A stretch of DNA of 64,000 bases from Streptomyces sp. SW4 (GTDB taxonomy: Bacteria; Actinomycetota; Actinomycetes; Streptomycetales; Streptomycetaceae), in contig QKWM01000004.1 in the NCBI GenBank assembly GCA_003248315.1, positions 3,717,001 to 3,781,000 on the forward strand, given 5' to 3'. The notes beneath the pieces were generated by a model. It saw only the letters and a program-made list of their open reading frames with translations, made no database searches and had not been told where the DNA came from. Shown piece after piece: positions 10,501-18,224 of the stretch. The number at the start of each line of letters is the position of its first letter. The stretch's first letter is position 1. The position numbers were made by a program, and so were the translations under genes.

Positions 10501-12006
10501 GAGCCCGAGCACGGTGTCCTGGGCGCGCTTGCCGTCGTAGGAGAGCAGGCCCTCGTACACGTAGCCGATCTGCTCGACGTCCAGGGCGCGGAAGGTGAGC
10601 CGGCGGCGTTCCTTGTTGACGACGACGAACTGCACCGAGTCGAGGACGTGCAGGACGGTGCGGTCGTCGATCGGGAGGAGGGAGGAGTGGCCGTCGGCGG
10701 CGCGCGTGGCGTCGGCGTCCGTGCCGTCCGCGCCCTCCGGGACCGCCTCCAGCCAGGGGAAGCGCTTGGGGTCGAAGATGGAGCCGTCGTACGCGGGCAG
10801 TGTGAGCAGCGGGTGGTTCACTCCGCCGTGCACGGCGTGGAAGAGGGCGATCAGCCGGTGCCAGGCGGCCGTGGTGTGCTCCAGCGAGTCCTCGCCGTCC
10901 GCGCGGCGGCGCTCGTCCAGCGTCTCGTACAGCCGCCCGGCCGAGTACGCCTCCGCGTACAGCTCGTTGTCGGCGGGCAGCAGGCCCCGTTCCTCCGCGA
11001 AGAGCAGGAAGACGACGCGCATCATGACCGCGACGGCACCCCGGTAGACCTCGCTCGCGGGTACGCCGGACAAGCCCTTGCCGCCGCGCTTGACCATCTT
11101 GGCCTCGGCGCGGCCGATGGAGTCCACGAGGAGTTCGACGGCCTGGCGGACCTGGATGCCGAGGGCCTCGGTGACGTCTTCCTGACCGTCCAGGCTCTCG
11201 CGCAGCAGCGCGGGGAGGAGTTCGTCCTCGGGGCGTCCGAAGAACCGGCCGCGCCGCAGCAGGGACACCCAGGCGCGGACCGCCACCAGGTCCGCGGACT
11301 CGTTCCAGGCGATGGTGTCGAAGGTGGCGCTGGTCGTGACGCCGCCGGGCGGCGCCCAGACCAGGGACCACCAGCGGCCGTCGGTGACCAGGCCCAGCTC
11401 GACGCCGTGGTGGCGCAGGACGTGGGCCAGCCGGTCGACTCCGCTCGCCGACCAGGAGTCGCCCTTGATACGCCGGGTCGGCACGGTGTCGGGCGGCAGG
11501 ACCAGGCCGAGGATCGGTACGTGGCGAGTGGGGGCGGCGGTGTCCGGTTCGGCGGCGGGGTCGGTTCCGGGGCGGACGAGCGCGAAGTCGGGGCGGACGG
11601 TGGTGTCGGACCCGGGGGGGCTGACGGCGAACCGGTCGAGCAGGGCGTCGTCCTCGGCAAGGCTCTCGCCGCTGTCGCCGAAGAGTCCGGCGCCCTCCCG
11701 CAGGTTCAGGGCGTCGCCCCACTCCAGCAAGGTGCGCAGCTGGAAGTCGATCCAGCCCAGGCGGCCGGCGCCCTTGCGGTCGTCCTGCCAGATGCCGTGG
11801 TGGAGGCGGATGTCGGCGCGGCGCTCCTTGGGGACGCCCTCCAGCTGCGGCCAGGTGCGCAACAGGACCGGCAGGGTGAGGAAGGGGCCGGAGACCTCGA
11901 CGAGGTTCAGCCAGTCCAGGTGCTGCTGCTTGCCGTCGGACGCCTTGGCGGCGCGGATCGCGGCGGCGGAGGGGCGGCGGCCTCGGGAGCGGGGCGCGGG
12001 GCTCAT
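7594..12006 (-). CDS. drmMI: DrmMI-like DISARM adenine-N6 DNA methylase (Eco57I type)
   Basis: An intact protein of 1470 residues. Its ATG overlaps the drmD stop (TGATG), which fixes the start and shows coupling. It carries 'NTGTHYTPRALA' before the methylase core, 'VADIAMGSAAFLVAACRYLAD' (SAM-binding motif I), 'LYGVDINPMAVEMAKLSLWL' and the catalytic 'VIGNPPFLQG' (motif IV, about residue 970), all typical of Eco57I-like single-chain methylases. The long N-terminal part and C-terminal target-recognition part are usual for DrmMI (1300-1500 residues). In class 1 DISARM it modifies host DNA so that the helicase machinery spares it. Base composition drops sharply just after the NPPF motif: 7594 to about 9070 is far more A/T-rich than the rest, so the specificity domain looks acquired separately. 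Confidence 0.8.
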   Translation of the reverse strand: MSPAPRSRGRRPSAAAIRAAKASDGKQQHLDWLNLVEVSGPFLTLPVLLRTWPQLEGVPKERRADIRLHHGIWQDDRKGAGRLGWIDFQLRTLLEWGDALNLREGAGLFGDSGESLAEDDALLDRFAVSPPGSDTTVRPDFALVRPGTDPAAEPDTAAPTRHVPILGLVLPPDTVPTRRIKGDSWSASGVDRLAHVLRHHGVELGLVTDGRWWSLVWAPPGGVTTSATFDTIAWNESADLVAVRAWVSLLRRGRFFGRPEDELLPALLRESLDGQEDVTEALGIQVRQAVELLVDSIGRAEAKMVKRGGKGLSGVPASEVYRGAVAVMMRVVFLLFAEERGLLPADNELYAEAYSAGRLYETLDERRRADGEDSLEHTTAAWHRLIALFHAVHGGVNHPLLTLPAYDGSIFDPKRFPWLEAVPEGADGTDADATRAADGHSSLLPIDDRTVLHVLDSVQFVVVNKERRRLTFRALDVEQIGYVYEGLLSYDGKRAQDTVLGLIGKPGLEHEVGLTKLEELAAPFGVGARAVPGQKPDLPGLAKKLYERFKDPKPPATASKMEKLLAPGDEQARGKALHRLLAVTENDRELAERILPFHGLLREDLRGLPVVIPEDGLYVTESRLRKNTGTHYTPRALAQQVAEGALEPLVYRPGPLQTADKKQWKLVKANEILKLKVADIAMGSAAFLVAACRYLADKLIDAWVEEEDEEALAFRGSHRDQAGAVTAADAESDPVVIRARRLIIEHCLYGVDINPMAVEMAKLSLWLISMDPERPFTFLDDRLVAGDSLLGITSLEQLEVMDLDARRGRERHKRGVIDFTAGVRELVHELAEDRKRIGDMPGETLKDIADKRTILADVQERAKRVNLLADLTAGAALASHGSGPLPARESLKKEMARHGWSLKRSEAPMAAAGMGFAVAKGLEGATEEARSLAREWLATDLPEGGFEREPVHWPLVFPEVFEGGGFDAVIGNPPFLQGTKIKGTSGDSYRKNAAETIAGTGTDKADLVAFFFLRSHKLLKLSGQCGLIATQTLAYGDTAKAGLAKIESLGRKIRVAESMRPWPSKNANIDYCAIWTARATDLQTQAKLNGRPVHGVTPHLLPTSRSTESRKPLAENSGIAFEGSKADGPGFIISEEEKNILEKLDARSSEIIRPFLGGRDVNQRPGATASRWVIDFRDMPYEEARNYPACMQHVARQLGITPTSQIPSTSWWRHARHRPELYRAISGLDRVIVMTNSRNFYPEFTANGQVYQHKLAVFASSDAAFLATLCSSIHQAWLSGAGAAGALPTYSLSGTFASFPFPPLTSELRDVGEKFHVERRRISIERRVGLTSIYNMLNDQKNEDHEIVSLRVLLQQIDEAAARAYGWDDLLETSNRLEHGFHETDQGTRYTVGLIVRTEIIDRLRELNHERYAAEVAAGLHKGKSGSNGRRGKGAAKKIMQREEILCAEEGDPVQKFEDNGIFPPQDSLF

Positions 12007-15000
12007 CAGTAGGCCTCCTTGGCGGGGATGACGAAGACGACGGCGACCGGGAAGAGGTGGTCCTGCGGGTCGCGGTAGCGGGCGGCGATCGCGGCGAGCT
12101 CGCGTTTGCGCTCGTCCTCCAGGCCGTCGAGCCGGGCCCGCCAGCGCTTGCGGTCGTCGGCGAGCTGGCGGCGCTCGTCGGGATCCTTCAGCTCGTCCAG
12201 GCCGAACAGCGCGTCCGTCGCGCCCGCGGGGGAAATTGTGCCGGGGGAGGTCTCGCCGAGCCGGTTGCGCAGCGTGCGCTGGAGACGGTCCAGGGTGGCG
12301 TTGATGCGCTTCTCCTCGTCGGCCTGGCGCTCGGCCAGCCGGTCGATCAGGGAGGCCTTGCGCTCCTTGCCGCGTGCCTCGATGGACTGGGTGAGGCCCT
12401 CGTACGTCTTCGGCCAGCTCTGCCGGAGGCGGTGGAGGAGACGGTCCCGGGCGGGGCGGCCCTCGGTGAGCGCGCGGTCCAGGATCGCACCGACCGCCTC
12501 CACCCCGCGCAGCCGGCGCTGCCAGCCGTTCTCGCCCATCCAGCCGCCCGCGTGCAGGATCTCTTCGTGGAGGCGCTGCCCGTCCGTGCCGACGAGCACG
12601 AAACGGGCGTACGCGCCGACGAATGTGGTCTCCAGAGCGGGATCGTCGCTGACGATGGCTGTGATGCGGCGCAGGTCGACGTTGTCCGCGTTCCACACGG
12701 CCGCGCGCAGCAGCCGGGTCGACATGGCGACCAGCGGGTGGTTCAGATGGGCCAGGACGATGTCGGGGCGTCCCGAGGCGGCCTTCGCGTCGAAGGTCAC
12801 CGGGCGCAGGACGTCGGGGCGGAGTTTGTCGGGCAGGCCGCGGGTGGCCCGCTCCCAGGAGCCGGTCAGCGGCGGCACGGTGAACAGGCCCTGCCGGAAG
12901 TCGTCCTCGGATTGTGGGTTCTCGTCCAGGCAGGGCACGAGGGGCTGCTGCCTCGCCAGATTGAGCGCCGTGTTGACGACGCGCGCGATCCGGTCCGGGG
13001 TGATGCCGAGTTCGGCGGTGGTCTGCTTCAGCTGGGCGCTGAGCCGCCGCACCTGCTCGGTGACGTTCTGCTCGGCGTCCACCTTGCCGCCCGTGGGGCG
13101 GCCCTTGATCTTCTTCGCACGGGCGTGCTCGATGTCGAAATCACTGAGCTGCCCGGTCATCCGCAGCTGCACCTTCTCGGCGAGGACGGCGTTCACCTCG
13201 CCGAGGTCCTCCTCCATCTGCGCGACCTTCCTCGCGATACGCGCGAGGAACTCCAGGTCCGCCTCGTACACATCGGTCCTGGCTTTGTCCCAGGAGGCGC
13301 CGACGAAGTGCATGATCTGCGGTTTGTGGCGCTGGCCGTAGCGGTCGATACGGCCGATGCGCTGTTCCAGCTTGTTGGGGTTGAACGGGATGTCGTAGTT
13401 GATCAGGTGGCGGCAGTGGTCCTGGAGGTCGATGCCCTCGCTGGCGGCGTCGGTGGCGATGAGGATGCGGACCTTGCCCTCGGGGGTGTGGGGCGGCTCC
13501 TGGAAGGCGAGCCGGATCTGCTCCCGTTCCTCGGCGCTCTTCCCGCCGTGGAGGGTGAGGACGCGGCCTTCCTGCGCGAGGCCCTCCTGCTGGAGCAGAG
13601 TCAGCAGCCAGTCCTGGGTGTCGCGGTACTCGGTGAACACGACGACCCGCTCGTTGCCCCACGTCCCGCCGGTGAGGCAGATGGCTTTCAGGGTCTTGAT
13701 GAGTTCCTTGGCCTTGGCGTCGGGGGAAGCCTGGTGGGCCTGACCCCAGAGGGCCATCCGCTCCAGCAGCTCGGCCTCGTCCGTGGAGGATCCCGGGGTG
13801 ACGGTGGCGGCGCGGGTGATCGCGTCGTCCTCGGCCTCGGACAGCTCCTCGTCGTCGAGTTCGGCGGCATAGTCCTCGTACTGCGTGATCCACAGCGGTG
13901 TCTCGACCGGGGCTTGAACGTCCTTGGCCCCGCTGGCCTTGGCACGCACCGACTCCAGGTGGACGCCGACCGTGTGCGCGAAAGCGGCGGGGGAGGAGAA
14001 CAGCCGCTTCTTCAGCAGCAGGGTGACCAGGTCGACGGCTTTGCGGCCGCCGCGCCGGTCGGGGGCGACACGCTTCTTGCGCAACTCCGCGTAACGGGTC
14101 ACCAGGGCGTGGATCTCACGTTCCGTCTCCGGATATTCGACGGGCAGCGCCTTCGACTCCCGGGTGTGGAAGCGCGGGTTGCCGTCCTCGTCCGTCACCG
14201 AGGTCTTCAGACGTCGTACGACGGTGTCGTCGAGGGCGTCCTTGTCGGGTTCGACGCCCCGGAAGAAGCGCTGGTTGTCGATGAGCTCCAGCAGCGCCGT
14301 GTAGGACTCCTGGTAACCGTTGTGCGGGGTGGCAGACAGGAAGAGCCGGTGCTCGAAGTGGGGGGCGAGGCGCCGGATCAGCTTGGTCTGCTGGGAGTCG
14401 ACGGCGTAGACCTGCTTGGGGGCGCTCGGGGCGACATGGTGCGCCTCGTCCAGGATCAGCAGATCGAAGGTACGGCGGCCGGGGCGGCCCGGCAGCTCCG
14501 TTGATCCACCCGGCGGCAGCACCTCGTCGATGAGCCGCTGCGCCTTGGGCGTACGCAGCCAGGGGAGGCTGACGATGGTCATCGGGAACACCCGGAACGG
14601 GTTGGCGGCGCTGCTGTGCGTCCGGCGCAGCTCGGCGCAGCACGCCGAGTCGACCACGGTGAACTCCAGGCCGAACTTGTCCGCCATCTCGTCGCGCCAC
14701 TTGAGGGTGAGCCCGGCAGGACAGACGATCATGATGCGGTGGGCTCGGCCGCGCAGTCGCAGCTCCTCGGCGACCAGGCCGGCCTCCACGGTCTTGCCGA
14801 GACCGACGTCGTCGGCGAGCAGCAGATTGACACGGGGGGCGCCGACGGCGCGGGCGACCGGCTCCAGCTGGTACGGCTCGATGGCCATCCCGGACCGGAA
14901 GGGAGCCTGGAGCGTCTTGACGTCGGCGGAGGCGACGGCGGACCAGCGGACGGCATCGAGGAAGGCGGCCAGCTGCTCGGGCGGGTCGAACCCTCCCGCG

Positions 15001-15296
15001 GAGGCGTCGGGGAGGGAGCCGGCGGGGAGCACGCGGCGTCCCGGCTCCACCTCCCATATCACCGAGAGAGTGTCGCCGTAGCGGCCGTCGGCGACGGACT
15101 GCAGATGCACCACCGTGGCATCGCCGGCGGTGGCGGCCTCGACACCGGACACCACCCAGTTCTGGCCGCGCACCTGGACGAGATCGTTCTCCTTGGGTGG
15201 CGCGACGATTGCGGAGGCTTCGGAAGTACGGGCGGTACCGGGCATGCGGACATCCTCCACTATCGGCGAAACGGCGGTGCCTACCGGGACGCTCAT
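12006..15296 (-). CDS. drmD: DrmD-like DISARM SNF2-family helicase/ATPase
   Basis: An intact 1096-residue SF2 ATPase. The SNF2 core has 'LLADDVGLGKTVEAGL' (Walker A, about residues 158-173), 'LLILDEAHHVAPS' (DEAH box), 'LFLSATPHNG' (motif III), and in the second RecA lobe 'VVFTEYRDTQDWLL', 'ATDAASEGIDLQDHC' and 'QRIGRIDRYGQRH' (motif VI). The C-terminal third is long and charged, with coiled-coil-like segments. This size and motif set, followed directly by the coupled drmMI, match class 1 DISARM, where DrmD is the class-defining helicase. The start is ATG 15296; a putative island regulatory motif sits 20 bases upstream, and the preceding kinase ends only 73 bases away on the same strand, so kinase-to-drmD readthrough is possible. 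Confidence 0.82.
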   Translation of the reverse strand: MSVPVGTAVSPIVEDVRMPGTARTSEASAIVAPPKENDLVQVRGQNWVVSGVEAATAGDATVVHLQSVADGRYGDTLSVIWEVEPGRRVLPAGSLPDASAGGFDPPEQLAAFLDAVRWSAVASADVKTLQAPFRSGMAIEPYQLEPVARAVGAPRVNLLLADDVGLGKTVEAGLVAEELRLRGRAHRIMIVCPAGLTLKWRDEMADKFGLEFTVVDSACCAELRRTHSSAANPFRVFPMTIVSLPWLRTPKAQRLIDEVLPPGGSTELPGRPGRRTFDLLILDEAHHVAPSAPKQVYAVDSQQTKLIRRLAPHFEHRLFLSATPHNGYQESYTALLELIDNQRFFRGVEPDKDALDDTVVRRLKTSVTDEDGNPRFHTRESKALPVEYPETEREIHALVTRYAELRKKRVAPDRRGGRKAVDLVTLLLKKRLFSSPAAFAHTVGVHLESVRAKASGAKDVQAPVETPLWITQYEDYAAELDDEELSEAEDDAITRAATVTPGSSTDEAELLERMALWGQAHQASPDAKAKELIKTLKAICLTGGTWGNERVVVFTEYRDTQDWLLTLLQQEGLAQEGRVLTLHGGKSAEEREQIRLAFQEPPHTPEGKVRILIATDAASEGIDLQDHCRHLINYDIPFNPNKLEQRIGRIDRYGQRHKPQIMHFVGASWDKARTDVYEADLEFLARIARKVAQMEEDLGEVNAVLAEKVQLRMTGQLSDFDIEHARAKKIKGRPTGGKVDAEQNVTEQVRRLSAQLKQTTAELGITPDRIARVVNTALNLARQQPLVPCLDENPQSEDDFRQGLFTVPPLTGSWERATRGLPDKLRPDVLRPVTFDAKAASGRPDIVLAHLNHPLVAMSTRLLRAAVWNADNVDLRRITAIVSDDPALETTFVGAYARFVLVGTDGQRLHEEILHAGGWMGENGWQRRLRGVEAVGAILDRALTEGRPARDRLLHRLRQSWPKTYEGLTQSIEARGKERKASLIDRLAERQADEEKRINATLDRLQRTLRNRLGETSPGTISPAGATDALFGLDELKDPDERRQLADDRKRWRARLDGLEDERKRELAAIAARYRDPQDHLFPVAVVFVIPAKEAY

Positions 15297-15316
15297 CCTA
15301 GCGAGCGGCTCGTTCG

Positions 15317-15336
15317 TTGACAGAGTTCACGCACAT
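15317..15336 (-). promoter_or_regulatory. island motif upstream of drmD
   Basis: On the minus strand this reads ATGTGCGTGAACTCTGTCAA, matching the sites at 27679-27698 and 31363-31382 at nearly every position. It lies 20 bases before the drmD start codon, in the 73-base gap behind the upstream kinase. It may be an operator or part of a promoter; function is inferred from recurrence only. Confidence 0.6.
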
Positions 15337-15369
15337 TCTTTTTTGGGGTTGTGACGGATGGCTGTCGGG

Positions 15370-17031
15370 CTACCTCAGGAGAGGGAGGGTGCGGATCAGG
15401 CGGCTCAGACGGTTGATCAGCCGCTCCACCTCGGCATGGGCGGGATGGTCCGGAGGCAGCGCGGTTCGTTGATCGTCAGCGAGGGAGCGCAAAGCCTCGA
15501 GGGCTTCACCGGGCGAGCCCGAACCCGCCAGCACAGTGGCGATCTCCCGCCGGGTCTCCAATACCTCCGGATGCAGCGGGGAAAGCACCGTCTTCTGAAG
15601 ATCGAGCGCCTCACGAAGCTCCCGAAGGGAGTCGGAGTTGTGTCCGAGTCGAGCAAGGCAGCGGGCGGCCATCACCCGGCACGTCGCGAGGTCCGCGTCC
15701 GGTGCGGAACGGGCCGACGCGAGGGTGTCCGCGAGCTCCAGACAGCCGTCGCGCACAGCTTGCAGCTCCTGGGCCTCTAATTGCAGCCGCAAGATGCCGA
15801 GTCGGCGGGAGACGACCTCCGGATCAGCGGGGCCGAAACGAGGCAGCACCGCGTCGAGATCCCTGCTCAACAGCTCCAGCGCTTGGGAAAACCGTCCATC
15901 CGCGGCAAGGCCTCGCGCGCGCTCGCGCAAGTCACCGGAGCCCACGTGCGTGGGTGATCCGGTGCCGGAGGGAGATGGTGATCGCTGCGGCTGGGAGCGA
16001 GACTGTGCTGCCGGGGGAGGAGCTGGCGCCTGCTCCGGGGAGGGGGCGTGCCCTTGGCCCGGAACAGGCTTGCCCGGACGGCCGAGCCCGCCCCGCGAAA
16101 CACTTACGGTGGCTGTGCCGGGCCCTAGAGCCGCCGCACGGGTGGCCTTCGGTACCGCCTGCTCGGCCCACGGTGCGAGGACCTCCCGGACCTCGGCCGC
16201 GTTCGCCGGGCGGTCCTCCGGACGCTTCGCGAGCAGGCGGGAGACCAGATCGCATAGCTCGGCCGGTACGTCCTCACGCAGCCGGTGCAGTGGGACCGGG
16301 TCGTCGGTGATGTGCTGGACCACTAGGGCCAGCGGCTCGTCGGCGATGAACGGTGGTCGCCCACCCAGGATCTCGTACAGCACGCATCCCAGCGCGTACA
16401 GATCACTGAGGGGTGTCGCCACCTGGCCCCTGCCCTGCTCGGGCGAGATGAAGCCCGGGGTTCCCGCCACCGTGCCGGCGCCGGTCAGCCGTGGCCCGTC
16501 CGAGCTCTGCAGGGCGGTGGCGATCCCGAAGTCGAGAACGCGAACCGTGCCGTCCGCTGTGAGCATTACGTTACGGGGCGTGAGATCCCGGTGTACGAAG
16601 CCGCGTCCGTGGGCCTGTGTCAGCACGGAGCACACCTGGGCGCCCACCGCTGCGGCCCACTCCACGGGAAAGGGCCCGCGCTGAAGCACTAGCCGGTCCA
16701 GGGTGTGCCCGTACACGCGCTGCATCACCAGATAGAGGCAGCTCGCCCGATGGGTGCCCGCGTCATGGATGACCGGTACGTACGGATGCTCCAGCTTGGC
16801 CATCAGCCGGGCTTCCCGGGTGAACCGGATGACGGCGGGATCCTGTGGATCGAGTCGGCGCGGCACCCCGGAGACGGTCGTCGGCGGCCTCAGCAGCTTC
16901 ACCGCCACGGACCGATCGAGCCGCTGATGGTACGCGGCCCACACCTCGCCCATGCCGCCTCTGCCGAGCAGCTCCGCCAGTTCGTAGCGGCCGTCGATCA
17001 ACTCGCCTGCCGTCACACGGTGGTCCCTCAT
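15370..17031 (-). CDS. Ser/Thr protein kinase with C-terminal TPR-like region
   Basis: 553 residues. The start is ATG 17031, preceded by GGGGGAG and overlapping the stop of the upstream kinase (ATGA). Pkn2-type kinase domain (about residues 15-275): 'LLGRGGMGEVWAA' (glycine loop), 'VAVKLL' (catalytic Lys), 'HRDLTPRNVML' (catalytic loop), 'DFGIATA' (DFG), 'SPEQGRG'. The catalytic loop has Thr where the usual HRDLKPxN has Lys, which may weaken phosphotransfer. A Pro/Ser-rich linker leads to a helical, TPR-like C-terminal third ('RFSQALELLSRDL', 'SGSPGEALEALRSLADDQ') resembling the tail of the kinase at 27772. There is no membrane segment. Its place immediately before drmD suggests a signalling role in the defence locus. 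Confidence 0.85.
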   Translation of the reverse strand: MRDHRVTAGELIDGRYELAELLGRGGMGEVWAAYHQRLDRSVAVKLLRPPTTVSGVPRRLDPQDPAVIRFTREARLMAKLEHPYVPVIHDAGTHRASCLYLVMQRVYGHTLDRLVLQRGPFPVEWAAAVGAQVCSVLTQAHGRGFVHRDLTPRNVMLTADGTVRVLDFGIATALQSSDGPRLTGAGTVAGTPGFISPEQGRGQVATPLSDLYALGCVLYEILGGRPPFIADEPLALVVQHITDDPVPLHRLREDVPAELCDLVSRLLAKRPEDRPANAAEVREVLAPWAEQAVPKATRAAALGPGTATVSVSRGGLGRPGKPVPGQGHAPSPEQAPAPPPAAQSRSQPQRSPSPSGTGSPTHVGSGDLRERARGLAADGRFSQALELLSRDLDAVLPRFGPADPEVVSRRLGILRLQLEAQELQAVRDGCLELADTLASARSAPDADLATCRVMAARCLARLGHNSDSLRELREALDLQKTVLSPLHPEVLETRREIATVLAGSGSPGEALEALRSLADDQRTALPPDHPAHAEVERLINRLSRLIRTLPLLR

Positions 17032-18025
17032 CGCTCCCCCGCATTCCGCCGTGGACCCGGGCCGCCGGCGGTCGCGGAGAGGCCGGGTACCGGAACGGTC
17101 GAGTGACGTCCATACCTGCGTGCGGAGCGGAGCCCCACGAGGCGTCGGGTGCCGACGGAGGGACATGGGCTGCCAGGAGCGAGTACACCGACGCGGCGTC
17201 GGCGGGACGCTCGTCGGGGTCCTTCGCGAGGAGTCGGAAGACCAGATCCTCGAGTTGCAGTGGGATGTCGGGGCGGAAGGCGGTGAGGGCCGAGGGTGTG
17301 CTGTCCCGGTGTGCCAGCACGACGAGTGCCGGTGTCGGGGCGGTGAACGGGGGTTTCTCGGCCAGCATGAAGTGCAGCAGGCAGCCGAGCGAGTAGAGAT
17401 CGGCCCGATGGTCGACGCGGGAATGGGGGCCACCTGCCTGCTCCGGGGCCCGGTAGTCCGGTGCGCCGATGTCCTCCCCAGGGGCAGTCAGCCGTGTAGG
17501 GGCGGCGCCGGGCGCAGTGACCAAACCGAAGTCGATGATCTTCAAGGCGCCGTCGGGAGCGACCATGACGTTCTGCGGCTTGAGATCCCTGTGCACGAGA
17601 CCAGTCGCGTGTACGGCGGACAGCCCGGCAGCGATCTGTGCGCCCGCGGCGGCGGCTTCCTCCACAGTGAGCGGACCGCGCTCCGACACCAGATCCGCCA
17701 GAGTCGCCATGCCCGGGACGAGCTGCATCACGAGGTACTGCATCGCCTTCCACTCACCGGCGTCGTACACGGTCGCGACATGGGGATGGTCGACTCCGGC
17801 GAGTGCGGCGGCCTCACGCCGGAAGCGCCGAACGACGCGCTGACGTTCGTCATGTGAGTCGAGGAGGGCCGGACGGATGAACTTGAGTGCGACCGGTCGC
17901 TGAAGGCGCAGATCGGTGCTCTCCCACACTTCGCCCATCGCCCCGTGACCGATGGGCGCCAACAGCTCATAGCGACCGGCAATCCGCTCACCCCGAGGCA
18001 CTTGACGGCCCCCAAGCTCATCCAT
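17028..18025 (-). CDS. Ser/Thr protein kinase (frameshifted near the C-terminus)
   Basis: About 332 residues. Hanks-type kinase domain: 'PIGHGAMGEVWES' (glycine loop), 'VALKFI' (Lys), 'HRDLKPQNVMV' (catalytic loop with Lys and Asn present), 'DFGLVTAP', 'APEQAGG' and 'RADLYSLGCLLH'. The frame breaks near 17100; rejoined, it ends 'PRRNAGER' with a TGA overlapping the ATG of the next kinase by 4 bases. The start is ATG 18025 with a weak ribosome site; an in-frame GTG shortly after is possible. There is no transmembrane or sensor domain, unlike PknB. It forms a coupled two-kinase unit feeding into drmD-drmMI. Confidence 0.85.
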
Positions 18026-18074
18026 GACCCGTACGTTCCCGCCCTGTCACTGCGGGTGAGTAATCGTTGACGAT

Positions 18075-18100
18075 CCTAGGTCAGTCCGAGGGCACCTAGG
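18075..18100. promoter_or_regulatory. inverted repeat upstream of the kinase pair
   Basis: CCTAGGT (18075-18081) and ACCTAGG (18094-18100) are exact reverse complements separated by 12 bases, 50-75 bases upstream of the first kinase start, in the 200-base gap behind the pPIWI-RE gene. It may be an operator. It does not match the GTGAACT-type island motif, so this unit may be controlled differently. Confidence 0.45.
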
Positions 18101-18224
18101 GCGGAAGGTAAGTCAACCGGGCAGAGAACGCCTTCCCGGGCCTGGCTGGGCGCAGGTCGCCATTCACTAAGCGCGCCCCGTCCGCCAGTGGGCCAGGGAG
18201 GCGGCCGGGAGGCGGTAGCGGAGC

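Noticed and set aside
8959..12012. A 1017-codon open frame on the plus strand opposite drmMI
   Set aside because: It is antisense to a well-supported methylase gene with conserved motifs. The long frame is a by-product of high GC at third positions, and its sequence is low-complexity Arg/Gly/Val/Ala with no domain.
12007..12696. An N-terminal extension of about 230 codons on drmMI
   Set aside because: The frame is open upstream but overlaps the drmD C-terminus and is Arg/Pro-rich. The coupled ATG at 12006 gives the expected protein start.
12057..14504. An 815-codon open frame on the plus strand opposite drmD
   Set aside because: The same GC artefact. The opposite strand encodes an intact SNF2 helicase with all motifs in order.
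15370..18025. One large fused double kinase
   Set aside because: The first kinase frame runs on into the second only because of a lost base near 17100. A stop and an overlapping ATG with a strong ribosome site mark two separate genes.
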